Translations under genes and position numbers: made by a program | The notes under the pieces: model-generated | Database searches by the model: none | Told to the model about the DNA's origin: nothing | Seen by the model: the letters and a program-made list of their open reading frames with translations, nothing else | Part shown: one piece after another, positions 46,276 through 55,516 of the stretch | How positions within the stretch are numbered: position 1 is the first letter of the stretch | Layout: every line of letters begins with the position of its first letter | Source of the DNA: an uncultured Luminiphilus sp. | GTDB taxonomy: Bacteria > Pseudomonadota > Gammaproteobacteria > Pseudomonadales > Halieaceae | DNA length: 64,000 nucleotides | Direction of reading: 5' to 3' | NCBI GenBank assembly: GCA_938084055.1 | Contig: CALKDK010000006.1 | Location: forward strand, 114,454 to 178,453

Positions 46276-47826
46276 CTACTTTTCTATAGTCTCCGTTGTA
46301 TCAGCAATAGCGTTGATCTCGTCTGCCGGCGCGCTTTCACGCGGGAGTTCAGGGGGTTCCGTCGGACTTTCTTCGATGGGCTCAATCAAAAGATCCAAGC
46401 GGCCGGTATCAATCTCCAGATCCCGGGGTTCCAGTTCGGGGAGGGTCTTGGAGATCCGCGTGGAAACCTTGTCAAATTTTTCGACCTTGCCAAACAAGCC
46501 CTGTTTACCGGCAAGCGCCACCACTGTTTTGTTGAAATGATTGCCAACGGTGGTCAGTGAGCCACCAAGACTCCGCAAATTTTCCGCCACGGCGGCGACC
46601 TTGTTATAGATATCGGCGGCCATATCACTGATTTCCCTTGCCTCGGCGTTACTGCGCTCGAGCATCCAAAGATTCGCAACGGTTCTCAGGATCGGTATCA
46701 AGGTGGTATGGGACACCAACACCACCTGTTGGTTAAAGCCATACTGAAACAGCTCTGCATTGTGCTTCAGGGCTTCTATGTAGGCGGATTCCATCGGCAT
46801 AAACATGAGGACATAACTCGGGCTCTTCAGCCCTGTCAGCTTGGTGTAATCCTTTGCAGCAAGGTCATCAATGTGTTTTCGAATGGCAATGATGTGCTCT
46901 GCCATAGCCTGCTGGTAGAGCTCCGGAGTATCTGCAGCAACCGCTCGTTCATAGGCATTTAGCGTTACCTTGCTGTCAATAATCAGCTGCCGACCCTCGG
47001 GCAGCCTGATAACAAAGTCGGTTCGCTTCGCCCTGCCAGCATCGTCCGTGAAACTGTCCTGGGTCGTGTAGTGGTCACCTGCGACCAACCCGCTGAGCTC
47101 AAGGGTGCGCTGCAACTGTGCCTCACCCCATGCCCCCCGCTGTTGGGAATTTCCCTTCAGCGCGGTGGTCAGGTTGTTCGCCTCCTCACCGATTTTCAGA
47201 CCCATATCCTTAACGCCGATGATGGCCTGATGCAGGGAACTGTGGCTTTTGGTCGACGCATCGTGGACCTCGTTGATGCGGCTCTGAAAGCCAGCTATCT
47301 GCTCCTTCAGGGGGCTGAGTATGCCATCGAGGGTAGTCTGGCTTGTCTGTGCAAAGTGTTTACCTTTCTGCTCGAATACCTTGTTGGCAAGATTTTCGAA
47401 TTGCTGCTGCAGGGATTCGCTGGACTGCCTCAGGAAATCCTTCTGGTCTTTGATTGTCTGTTCCTGCTGCTCCCGCTGCACCTTGAGTATTGCGGCCTCT
47501 TTTGTCAGCTGTTCTGCACCTCTGCGCAGTTCGTCCCGTTCAGCGCGCGCGTCATTCAGCGCAGTCTGTAACGAAGCTGTGCGCGCCTGCTCGGCACTCA
47601 GCTGGGATTCAAGGGGCCTCATGACCGCGAGCTGTTCTTCACGGTCAGCCAACTGCTGACTCAGGTGGTTTTTTTCAGCGGTGGCAAGCTCCTGGTGTGT
47701 ATCCAAACGTCCCTCAAGTTGTGTCAGTTTCGTTCGAAAACGGGTCGCTGCAATCAGGTAGCCCAGGGCTGCGAGCAGCAAACCGCCGACAAATATGCCC
47801 AGCACAGTCCATTCATTCATCGCCAT
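46276..47826 (-). CDS. rmuC: DNA recombination protein RmuC
   Basis: A 516-residue RmuC protein: one N-terminal membrane helix (WTVLGIFVGGLLLAALGYLI), a long coiled coil (about 35-180), and the RmuC nuclease-like domain with RGAWGEAQLQRTLELSGL, RTDFVIRLPEGRQLIIDSKV (the conserved DSK) and PSYVLMFMPMESAY. RmuC limits inversions at short repeats. It is not in an obvious operon. Confidence 0.95.
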   Translation of the reverse strand: MAMNEWTVLGIFVGGLLLAALGYLIAATRFRTKLTQLEGRLDTHQELATAEKNHLSQQLADREEQLAVMRPLESQLSAEQARTASLQTALNDARAERDELRRGAEQLTKEAAILKVQREQQEQTIKDQKDFLRQSSESLQQQFENLANKVFEQKGKHFAQTSQTTLDGILSPLKEQIAGFQSRINEVHDASTKSHSSLHQAIIGVKDMGLKIGEEANNLTTALKGNSQQRGAWGEAQLQRTLELSGLVAGDHYTTQDSFTDDAGRAKRTDFVIRLPEGRQLIIDSKVTLNAYERAVAADTPELYQQAMAEHIIAIRKHIDDLAAKDYTKLTGLKSPSYVLMFMPMESAYIEALKHNAELFQYGFNQQVVLVSHTTLIPILRTVANLWMLERSNAEAREISDMAADIYNKVAAVAENLRSLGGSLTTVGNHFNKTVVALAGKQGLFGKVEKFDKVSTRISKTLPELEPRDLEIDTGRLDLLIEPIEESPTEPPELPRESAPADEINAIADTTETIEK

Positions 47827-48399
47827 GCATCCCTGTTTTCCGTCCGTTCATTCACACCCTACCCTACTGACCGGGGATTTCACCCCGGCACGACAGCTTG
47901 TACCCATCGGCACTGGATACAACGGGCCCGCCACGCACAGTCAGGGTCGACCCATGCCCCCCGTGATGCAAGTTAAACCCTCGCCGGGCGGTGCGGTAGG
48001 GGTAGAGCAGTAAATTTGAGGTCCCTGCCCAGTTTGCGATGCGTCCCGGAGCGGTCCGGAGCCCAGGCGGGTCGGTTGCCAGCAGGACCAACGCCAGTCA
48101 TTTGTCCACGGGCGGTGAACAACCAATTCGTTACAGAAGTCGCCTGGCCGGTGCTGTCCCACGTGGCTGCGTAACGCGCGGCGAGCCTAAAAACGCCCTG
48201 AATTTCCACCTCGGTCAGGCCGTTCCCCTGCGGATTTAGCTCCAGCGGGGCGTCACAGACCGCGGGCGGGGATAAAAGCCATCATCAAGTTGATCCAATA
48301 TGATGTGTCAGTACCGGTACTGGCTTGGTTACTATCCCCACAAGACAGCAGGTGGCTACACCTGTCTGGGCCCAACCACGCTGAGGTCATGGAGGACCT
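47827..48399. other. Gene-poor region with a possible remnant
   Basis: About 570 bases. On the minus strand roughly 47973-48270 there is a frame whose residues (EVEIQGVFRLAARYAATWDS, then VTNWLFTARGQMTGVG) look protein-like, but it has no good start and a stop lies close upstream. It could be the decayed end of a gene; family unknown. The last 30 bases carry the ribosome-binding site of the small lipoprotein. Confidence 0.25.
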
Positions 48400-48570
48400 A
48401 TGAAAAAAGTTTCGCTCTTGCTCACCACCGTACTGCTCTCCGGACTGTTATCGGGGTGTATCACCGTCTACGAAGCGCCCGGTAAGACCGGGGAGAAATC
48501 TGCACAGTCGTCTGAAAGTCCGGCTGCCGGGGCTACCCACGAATCTGGCCACTGCAGCTGCCAAACCTGA
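48400..48570 (+). CDS. Small lipoprotein with His/Cys C-terminus
   Basis: A 56-residue protein with an excellent GGAGG ribosome-binding site ending four bases before the ATG. It opens MKKVSLLLTTVLLSGLLSGC, a textbook lipoprotein signal with lipobox LSGC at Cys20. The mature part is a 36-residue polar chain ending HESGHCSCQT, a short His/Cys run that could bind a metal or form disulfides. I recognise no family. It was found by reading the sequence directly, and is convergent with the enoyl-CoA hydratase. Confidence 0.7.
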   Translation: MKKVSLLLTTVLLSGLLSGCITVYEAPGKTGEKSAQSSESPAAGATHESGHCSCQT

Positions 48571-48684
48571 GGCTCCGGGACTTGGCCCTTGGCAACCGCT
48601 GACCTCATGGCGGCCATGGTCCAGCAACCTGTCAGCCTCGCGGTTACCGCAGGCATCTTGTGCCCCCCGTCCACCGACAGCCCA

Positions 48685-49479
48685 TCAATTACCCTTGAAC
48701 ACCGGGTGTCGTTTTTCAGCAAATGCCGTCAGCGCCTCGACACAATCCTCGCTGACCTGCATGCATTCTTTTTCGCGCAACAGACCGTAATCGAGGGTGA
48801 CATCAACCGCCTGCCTGAGTAAGCAGTTCAGGGTCTGCTTCGTCCCTTCAATGGCCATGCGTGGCCCGCTGGCCAGCCGCTGCGCCCGAGCACTGGCCAA
48901 TGCCAACAGCTCGTCGTGGGGCACAACGTGGCGGATCAAACCCAGCTCCTTGGCTTCAGCTGCACTCAGTCGGTCACCGGTCATCAGGAACTCCTTGGCA
49001 TTATTGATGCCCACGAGTAATGGCCAGATGGCCGCCCCACCGTCACCCGCGACATAACCGGCAATGACGTGGGTATCGGCAAAAACCGCGCGCTCTGAGG
49101 CAATGACAATGTCGGAAAACAGGGCCAGGGTTGCCCCCAAGCCCATTGCGTAGCCATTGACTGCCGCAATGATGGGCTGCGGCACTTCGAGGATGTCGAG
49201 GATGATTTTCCGACCCTCTTCAACCATGGCATCCGTTTGCCGGCGGTTCATGGACAAACCATGTTTCAGGTCTCCGCCAGCGCAAAAAGCCTTGCCTGCC
49301 CCGGTGAGAATAACCGCCCGGGTGTCTTTGTCCCGGGCTATGTCGGCAAAGACCCGAGACAATTCATTGTGCAGCAGTTCATCAGTCGCATTGAGCGCAT
49401 CTGGACGGTTGAGCGTTACCGTCAGTACGGCACCGTTTTTTTTGAAAGCGATGTGCGTGTAGTTGGAATATATACCCAC
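48685..49479 (-). CDS. Enoyl-CoA hydratase/isomerase family protein
   Basis: A 264-residue crotonase-fold protein. It has LTVTLNRPDALNATD, the oxyanion region ILTGAGKAFCAGGDLKHG and IAAVNGYAMGLGATLALFSDIVIA. The position where hydratases carry the second glutamate reads VAGDGGAAIWP, so the catalytic chemistry may differ from simple hydration (crotonase-fold hydrolases, isomerases and dehalogenases exist). Alone between a convergent lipoprotein and a divergent symporter. Confidence 0.88.
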   Translation of the reverse strand: MGIYSNYTHIAFKKNGAVLTVTLNRPDALNATDELLHNELSRVFADIARDKDTRAVILTGAGKAFCAGGDLKHGLSMNRRQTDAMVEEGRKIILDILEVPQPIIAAVNGYAMGLGATLALFSDIVIASERAVFADTHVIAGYVAGDGGAAIWPLLVGINNAKEFLMTGDRLSAAEAKELGLIRHVVPHDELLALASARAQRLASGPRMAIEGTKQTLNCLLRQAVDVTLDYGLLREKECMQVSEDCVEALTAFAEKRHPVFKGN

Positions 49480-49719
49480 GACTACCTCCCCGTTATGCTG
49501 GGCTCAGTATCACCGATCGTGGTTCTGACGAGCAGGGTATTGGCGGCAATAATATGGTCACCCTGTCGGATAATCAGCGCCCATCCACACTGATCGGCGT
49601 CGACCACGGGCAACGCTCACCCATTGAATGAGTGGGTGACCCTGGAGTTATCCTGTGTAACCCTGTGGTCGGTATTGCCTTATCGACTCTGTCGATCATC
49701 CAGGTTGCGGACGTATTGA

Positions 49720-51252
49720 ATGTTTGAAAAATACTTCATGGTTGCCCTCTACTTCAGCGCACTGTTGCTGCTGGGCTACCTCGCTTCACGCCGCGTCACA
49801 ACCATGAAAGATTTTGTTGTCGGCGGCAAATCACTCGGCTTCTGGGTCGCAGCCTTTTCGGCACAGGCGACTGGGGAATCCGCCTGGCTCCTGCTGGGCC
49901 TGACTGGCATGGGCGCCATGATTGGCTTTTCGGCATACTGGGTCGTGATCGGCGAATTACTCGGTGTGGCAGCGATGTGGTTCCTGATGGCAGGGCGCTT
50001 CAAGCGGTTATCCGACCGTTACGATGCCATTACGGTGATCGACTACATGGTGGGGCGATTTCGCAGTCGGTCCCATCTCCTGCGGGTGCTGTCAGCCGTT
50101 ACGCTGACTCTTTTTGTCCTGATTTACATTGCCGCACAGATTGATGCCACAGGCTCGGCTTTTGAAACATTCCTCGACTGGAATTACCTGACCGGTGCCA
50201 TAGTCGGCTTTGTTATCGTAACCACCTACTGTATTGCAGGGGGCTTCCTCGCCGCCGCCTGGACCGACATGCTGCAGGGTGCCGTCATGCTGGTTTGCCT
50301 CATGCTCCTGCCGATAGTCGCCTGGCTGTCACTGACCAATACCGGAGCGATTCATGCCGGCCTGACCGCCATTGACCCCGGTCTGACCAATGTATGGGGC
50401 CCGGGTGGGTTCAGCCTACTCAACGTGGCAGCGGTCATCGGCATGGCACTGATTGGCCTGGGCTTTCTGGGCTCGCCCCAGGTGTTCGCACGTCTGATTG
50501 CCATCAGGAATGAAGCACAGATCCATCGGGGCAAATGGGTTGCTGTACTCTTCACCCTGTTGGCGGATTTTTCAGCGGTATCCATCGGCATCCTGGGACG
50601 CTATATCTTTACCTCAGAGGGTATTCCACCCGATTCAGTACTGGGCAATGGTGCCCAGAACGTTCTGCCCGAGTTGGTGTCCTACACGTTCCCACCCTGG
50701 CTGGTAGGGCTCTATGTCGCTGCAGTGCTGTCGGCCATTATGTCGACTGTGTCATCACTTATTGTCATGGCGGCGGGCTCCATTACCCATGATCTGTACG
50801 AGCGTATCTACAAACCGACCCTTGCCGATAGCACAGCTGCCCGATTGTGCAGGGGGGTGACGCTTTTACTGGCAGTGCTCTCTCTGGGCATCGCACTTGT
50901 GGTGTCCATTTTGTCACCCGAACGAACAATCTTCTGGTTTGTGATTTTCGGCTGGTCGGGCATAGCCGCCACATTCTGCCCCATGATTATCCTTTCGCTG
51001 TTCTGGGATCGATTCACCGAACGTGCTGCCATTGCCGCCATGCTGACGGGATTTTTTATGACAATCATCAGCAAGTTCGTGCTGCAGGAGTTGGACTCTG
51101 TGGGAGTCTACTTCAGAGCGCTGGAGACCATGCCCCCGTCGTTTCTCTCCGCTTTGCTGGTGGGCTGGCTTGTTGCGATCCTATGGCCCGACAATGAACT
51201 CAGGGACCAGTACAGGCACGACCTGTCAGGAAATTATGATGGCCCCGCCTAG
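49720..51252 (+). CDS. Sodium:solute symporter (SSS family)
   Basis: A 510-residue membrane protein with about 13 helices. The SSS pattern includes DFVVGGKSLGFWVAAFSAQATGESAWLLLG (sodium site region; motif GGKSLGFW), YCIAGGFLAAAWTDMLQG in helix 5 and GLGFLGSPQVFARLIAIR. These resemble PutP (proline) carriers, but the substrate is not fixed by sequence. The upstream 240-base gap holds a TCACCCA/TGGGTGA palindrome near 49617-49639 that could be an operator. Confidence 0.88.
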   Translation: MFEKYFMVALYFSALLLLGYLASRRVTTMKDFVVGGKSLGFWVAAFSAQATGESAWLLLGLTGMGAMIGFSAYWVVIGELLGVAAMWFLMAGRFKRLSDRYDAITVIDYMVGRFRSRSHLLRVLSAVTLTLFVLIYIAAQIDATGSAFETFLDWNYLTGAIVGFVIVTTYCIAGGFLAAAWTDMLQGAVMLVCLMLLPIVAWLSLTNTGAIHAGLTAIDPGLTNVWGPGGFSLLNVAAVIGMALIGLGFLGSPQVFARLIAIRNEAQIHRGKWVAVLFTLLADFSAVSIGILGRYIFTSEGIPPDSVLGNGAQNVLPELVSYTFPPWLVGLYVAAVLSAIMSTVSSLIVMAAGSITHDLYERIYKPTLADSTAARLCRGVTLLLAVLSLGIALVVSILSPERTIFWFVIFGWSGIAATFCPMIILSLFWDRFTERAAIAAMLTGFFMTIISKFVLQELDSVGVYFRALETMPPSFLSALLVGWLVAILWPDNELRDQYRHDLSGNYDGPA

Positions 51253-51263
51253 CTCCGACCCGA

Positions 51264-51446
51264 CTACCCGCGCCCCGAATCCTCGTCTGGCCCCTGATCA
51301 GACCCTGCACGGCGCTGGCCTCTGAAATACCGCAGGAACTTCCGGGACGCACTGTAAAAAAGTGCCGTTGCGATCACCAGCACAACGACCAAACCCAGTT
51401 GCAGGGCCGTACTCATCTGGCCTAGACCTGACGCCGATTCATTCAT
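51264..51446 (-). CDS. Small single-span membrane protein
   Basis: A 60-residue protein with one hydrophobic helix (TALQLGLVVVLVIATALFYS) and a basic then acidic tail (RKFLRYFRGQRR, then DQGPDEDSGRG). A GGAGGAG ribosome-binding site precedes the ATG. It lies 59 bases downstream of the molybdenum hydroxylase large subunit on the same strand. No family recognised; it could help tether or mature the complex, which is speculation. Confidence 0.5.
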   Translation of the reverse strand: MNESASGLGQMSTALQLGLVVVLVIATALFYSASRKFLRYFRGQRRAGSDQGPDEDSGRG

Positions 51447-51505
51447 GACAACGCTCTCCTCCCAAACTGTGCGGCACGGACCTCCGGTGCCACCACGGAC
51501 GCGCC

Positions 51506-53752
51506 CTAAACCAGATCATCATCACCGGTCAGTGCAGCGACCATCCTGGGTGGATTCAGTGGTAAGCGGGCCACCCTGACCCCTGCCGAATGAAAAACTG
51601 CCTCGGCCACTGCGGGCATAGGCGGAACAATAGGCACCTCACCCACGCCCCTTACGCCGAAGGGGTGTAACGGATTGGGAACCTCGATAATTACCGTGTC
51701 AATGAGGGGCAGGTCGGACGCAACCGGGATACGGTAATCGAGGAAGCCGGGGTTCTGCAAAGCGCCCTGGTCGTCATAGAGGTACTCCTCGTTCAGGGCC
51801 CAGCCAATGCCCTGGACGACCCCCCCCTGCATCTGTCCTTCGACATAATCGGGATGTATAGCCTTACCGGCGTCCTGGATGGCTGTGTAACGGGTAATGG
51901 TCGTGCGACCCGTTTCCTTATCCACAGTGGCGTCACAGATATGTACTGCGAAGGCAGGCGCTGCACTTGAGGCCGTGAGAGAGCTTGAAACCGTAAGGGG
52001 CCCGCCCATACTTCCCGCGCGTGCGGCAAGCGCCTCGAACGTCAGGCAGCCCTGGTCGCTGTGCGCGGCGCCTTCAGACCAGGTCACTGCTTCAACCCCA
52101 ACGTCCCACTCGCCGGCTGCACGCCGACACATTTCTGCCACCAGTTGTTCCGCAGCCTGTATCACAGCCTGTCCGGTCGCCAACGTGGTGCGACTGCCTC
52201 CCGTCACATCACAGTGCCCTATGGCATCGGTTGCCACCACCTGGGGATGGATGTGATCCAGGGGGATCCCAAGAACCTCAGCGGCCATCAAGGCCATCGA
52301 TGCTCGGGAGCCGCCGATATCGGGACTGCCAGTGAGCACCGCCACATGACCATCTGCGCTTACGTTGAGCGTGGCGCTGGACTGCAGACCGGCATTGATC
52401 CAGTAACCCATAGCCACACCCCGTCCCCCGTTTTCTGCCACCGGGGACCGGTAGTGCGCATGCGTCCGGGCTGCCTCAAGGCACTCTCGAAGCCCGATCC
52501 GCTTATAGCGCGCGGCCAACATATTGCTGTCACCCTCTTCCACTGCATTGAGGAGACGGAAATCGATGGGGTCCATATTGAGTTCAGCTGCCAGCTCATT
52601 CACCACCAACTCAAAGGCCAGGGTAACCTGTGGCATGCTCGGCGCGCGGTAGGCATGAATCTTGGGTTTGTTGGTATAGACCGAGCGCCCAACGGAGCGC
52701 GCGTGACTGAGTTTGTAGCACGCCGTAGCCAAAAACGCGGGGAACCCCGCTGGATTGCCGTTGTAGGCTCCAGAGTCCATCAGACATTCCACATCTGCAG
52801 CCACGAGCCTGCCATCCCGTGTTGCACCCAACTTGACCCGCGTCTCCGCCCCGGGAGCCGGGCCCGTGGCCCGGAATACGTCACCCCGGTCCATCACCAT
52901 CTTGACGGGACGCCCAGATTTTCCAGCCAGTATGACTGCGATAGGCTCGAGATAAACCGTGGTCTTGCCACCAAAGCCACCGCCAATCTCCGACGGAGTG
53001 ACCCTGATATTACCCTCATCGAGGCCGGTGAGGGCCGCGGTATAACCGCGGACCGTGAAGTGGCCCTGGGTCGAGCACCAAAGATCCACCTGGCCCGTTC
53101 CATCAACGCGGGCAACACAGGCATGGGGCTCGATATACCCCTGATGGCACATGGGCACCGAGTAGGTTCGTTCGACGATCACGTCGGCCTCTGCAAAGGC
53201 GGCATCAGGCTCACCCACCTGCGCGCTGATATGTGTCGCCAGGTTAGTGGGTTCCTTCGGCTGGCCGTCCGGGAATCGATCCTCGTGCAGGATGGGAGCT
53301 CCTTCGGCGAGGGCAGCGTGGAGTTCTGTAACCACCGGCAGCACGTCAAAGGTCACTTCGATTGCCTCCGCTGCCAGAGCCGCAAGTTCAGGTGACGTCG
53401 CTGCCACCGCCGCCACCGGCTGCGAATGAAACAACACCTTCCCCTGTGCCATCACCATAGGGGTCAGATCCCGCAAGGCAATGGCACCCTCACCACTCCC
53501 CAACACCCTGCTACCCGGCTCCTGCAAGTCTTCACCGGTCATCACGGCAAGCACACCTTCCATTGCCCGGGCTCGGCTGCAGTCAATGTTTTTTATCCGT
53601 GCATGGGCATGGGGACTGCGCAGGATATGACCATAAATTTGGTCCTGCATATTGAAATCAGCACCGTAAAGCGCGCGTCCTGTTACCTTGTCCACACCGT
53701 CTGGACGTACCGGGCGCGATCCGACCACCCGGAATTCCTGTTGCACAGTCAT
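51506..53752 (-). CDS. Xanthine dehydrogenase-type molybdenum subunit (Xdh/CoxL-like)
   Basis: The 748-residue molybdopterin-cytosine-type large subunit of a molybdenum hydroxylase. Family motifs are GSRPVRPDGVDKVTGRALYGAD at the start (shorter motif KVTGRALYGAD), PSEIGGGFGGK, YRAPSMPQ, GQAVIQAA, and the base glutamate in GVRGVGEVPIVPP. It resembles CoxL/4-hydroxybenzoyl-CoA reductase-like subunits more than true XDH; the substrate is an aromatic or N-heterocycle, not determinable. Last large gene of the three-subunit operon. Confidence 0.9.
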   Translation of the reverse strand: MTVQQEFRVVGSRPVRPDGVDKVTGRALYGADFNMQDQIYGHILRSPHAHARIKNIDCSRARAMEGVLAVMTGEDLQEPGSRVLGSGEGAIALRDLTPMVMAQGKVLFHSQPVAAVAATSPELAALAAEAIEVTFDVLPVVTELHAALAEGAPILHEDRFPDGQPKEPTNLATHISAQVGEPDAAFAEADVIVERTYSVPMCHQGYIEPHACVARVDGTGQVDLWCSTQGHFTVRGYTAALTGLDEGNIRVTPSEIGGGFGGKTTVYLEPIAVILAGKSGRPVKMVMDRGDVFRATGPAPGAETRVKLGATRDGRLVAADVECLMDSGAYNGNPAGFPAFLATACYKLSHARSVGRSVYTNKPKIHAYRAPSMPQVTLAFELVVNELAAELNMDPIDFRLLNAVEEGDSNMLAARYKRIGLRECLEAARTHAHYRSPVAENGGRGVAMGYWINAGLQSSATLNVSADGHVAVLTGSPDIGGSRASMALMAAEVLGIPLDHIHPQVVATDAIGHCDVTGGSRTTLATGQAVIQAAEQLVAEMCRRAAGEWDVGVEAVTWSEGAAHSDQGCLTFEALAARAGSMGGPLTVSSSLTASSAAPAFAVHICDATVDKETGRTTITRYTAIQDAGKAIHPDYVEGQMQGGVVQGIGWALNEEYLYDDQGALQNPGFLDYRIPVASDLPLIDTVIIEVPNPLHPFGVRGVGEVPIVPPMPAVAEAVFHSAGVRVARLPLNPPRMVAALTGDDDLV

Positions 53753-54246
53753 GGTGTGTCACCCTCTCGCATGGTGGCGGCCGCATCCAGTACCGCACGA
53801 ATAATTTTGTCATAGCCGGTACACCGACAGAGATTACCGGCCAGCCAATAGCGCGCCTCCTCTTCGGTGGGATCCGGATTGGCGTCCAGCAAGGCCTTGG
53901 CGGCTACGACAACACCGGGGGTGCAGACACCACATTGCAGTCCCCCATGTTCCAACAACTTTTGCTGTATCGGGTGCAGCACACCGTCCTCGGCAATGCC
54001 CTCCACTGTTTGCAACGACTGCCCCTCAGCTTCCACAGCCAATACCAGACAGGAGCACACCAGGCGCTCATTCAGTAATATTGAACAGGCACCACAGTCC
54101 CCGGTATTGCAGCCGATCTTGGTCCCCGTCAGCTGCAGCTCATCGCGCAGCGCATCTGCCAGCACTTGCCCGGGAGCGGCAAGAAATATCCTGGGTTCAC
54201 CATTGATCGTAGTCCGTACGGGCAGTTTGTTCATCGATACGCTCAT
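53749..54246 (-). CDS. Molybdenum hydroxylase [2Fe-2S] subunit
   Basis: A 165-residue small subunit with two [2Fe-2S] clusters. Ligands of the plant-type cluster are Cys46, Cys51, Cys54 and a downstream cysteine (Cys64 or 66). Those of the helical cluster are Cys105, Cys108, Cys140 and Cys142 (CGVCTPG and CRCTGYD). It transfers electrons from the molybdenum site to FAD. Overlaps both neighbours by 4 bases (ATGA-type coupling). Confidence 0.95.
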   Translation of the reverse strand: MSVSMNKLPVRTTINGEPRIFLAAPGQVLADALRDELQLTGTKIGCNTGDCGACSILLNERLVCSCLVLAVEAEGQSLQTVEGIAEDGVLHPIQQKLLEHGGLQCGVCTPGVVVAAKALLDANPDPTEEEARYWLAGNLCRCTGYDKIIRAVLDAAATMREGDTP

Positions 54247-55118
54247 ACAATTTCCTCGCCAGCGATGCGGGCCCGGGCCCTGCGGATTGCCCTGGCCACC
54301 AGAACACCCACAACGTGGGTTCGGTAGCCAGCGCTGCCCCGCTTGTCGGTGATGGGTTGCGCAGCGGCACGAACAGCCAATACGGCATCCTGAACCGCAG
54401 CTTCCTCCAGTCGAGACCCAACCAGGGCCTGTCCGGCCTCTTCAACCAGCAGCGCCCTCGGCGCTACGGCGCCAATGGCGACACGGGAGGCGAGGCACTT
54501 GCCATCATCATCGAGGGTGAGTGATACACCGGCACCAGCAACCGCGATATCCATTTCAGTGCGCGGTGTTAACCGCAGGTAGGCGTCAGAACACCGGCCG
54601 GTGGGCAGGGGCAATACCAGCTCCACCAACAGCTCATCACCGCCTAAAGCAGTTTGGTTGGGGCCGACCACAAAGTCCTCAACAGGAATCAGACGCTCGC
54701 CTTTGGGGCCGCAGATCCTGCAGGATGCCCGGTTGGCAATCAGTGCAGGGATGCTATCGGCCGCCGGCGAGGCATTGCATAAATTGCCACCAGCAGAACA
54801 GCGGCCCTGGATTTGCGTCGAACCAATAAGCGCCAGCGCCTCTGCCAGCCCGGGGTACAGCATGGCCACTGTGGGGTGGCGCAATAGGTCATAGGCCGAT
54901 ACCGCCGCTCCAAGACGAACCTGATCCGATTCAACTTCGATCGCCATTAACTCTGGAATGCGTTTGAGGTCGACAATACGGCTGGGATCACGTGACCCCA
55001 GGCGAATACCTACCAGCAGATCCGTACCCCCTGCTAACCAAGATGCACCGCCACCCTCGGCAAAGGCTATCTGAGCCTCCCCAAGGGAACGGGGTGCGAC
55101 AAAATCCTGTACGGCCAT
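54243..55118 (-). CDS. Molybdenum hydroxylase FAD subunit
   Basis: A 291-residue medium subunit with the PCMH-type FAD domain: GGASWLAGGTDLLVGIRLGSRDP, IGSTQIQGRCSAGGNLCNASPAAD and LRLTPRTEMDIAVAG. It passes electrons from the clusters to the final acceptor. First gene of the operon. A 15-bp tandem duplication lies 13 bases before its start codon, in the ribosome-binding region. Confidence 0.93.
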   Translation of the reverse strand: MAVQDFVAPRSLGEAQIAFAEGGGASWLAGGTDLLVGIRLGSRDPSRIVDLKRIPELMAIEVESDQVRLGAAVSAYDLLRHPTVAMLYPGLAEALALIGSTQIQGRCSAGGNLCNASPAADSIPALIANRASCRICGPKGERLIPVEDFVVGPNQTALGGDELLVELVLPLPTGRCSDAYLRLTPRTEMDIAVAGAGVSLTLDDDGKCLASRVAIGAVAPRALLVEEAGQALVGSRLEEAAVQDAVLAVRAAAQPITDKRGSAGYRTHVVGVLVARAIRRARARIAGEEIV

Positions 55119-55130
55119 GGAGATTCCCTT

Positions 55131-55160
55131 TCTTTGCTTTGGCTTTCTTTGCTTTGGCTT
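55131..55160. repeat. 15-bp perfect tandem duplication
   Basis: The unit TCTTTGCTTTGGCTT occurs twice head to tail. It lies immediately upstream of the FAD subunit gene of the molybdenum hydroxylase, so copy-number change would alter its leader or promoter spacing. Confidence 0.85.
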
Positions 55161-55516
55161 GGATCGCCCCGTACCGCCGCGATGTCTATGTTATCGATTG
55201 GCTGGCAACAAACAGCTCCGGGCAAGTATTGGCTATAAGTGTTAAAGGCACAATCCTGAAGGCAAGTAAAGGACGATCAGGGCAAAAGCGTACCGAGTGC
55301 GCCGTGGCCAGCCGGCCCCCCTGTCCTCTCTGCGACGACGGTTCATGGGACGGTCGGCAAGCAACCCGAGCATTTCGACTGGCCATGCAACCCAAGGCAG
55401 AACGCGGCGGGTTTTGCTCTGGGGTACTCTACAATGCGCCACGATTACGCTATTTTGCGGAAAGTTAGGGGATGGGCCTGGCCCTAAACGTCAAATCGAA
55501 AGTAACGGGGGAAATT
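55161..55516. other. Intergenic region, no gene seen
   Basis: About 355 bases between divergent genes; promoter for the molybdenum hydroxylase operon and for the zinc-ribbon gene are expected here. Plus- and minus-strand frames across it have no coding character I can recognise. Confidence 0.3.

Noticed and set aside
54992..55468. Plus-strand frame of 158 codons opposite the FAD subunit
   Set aside because: Starts inside the FAD subunit gene on the other strand and includes the tandem repeat; no family match.
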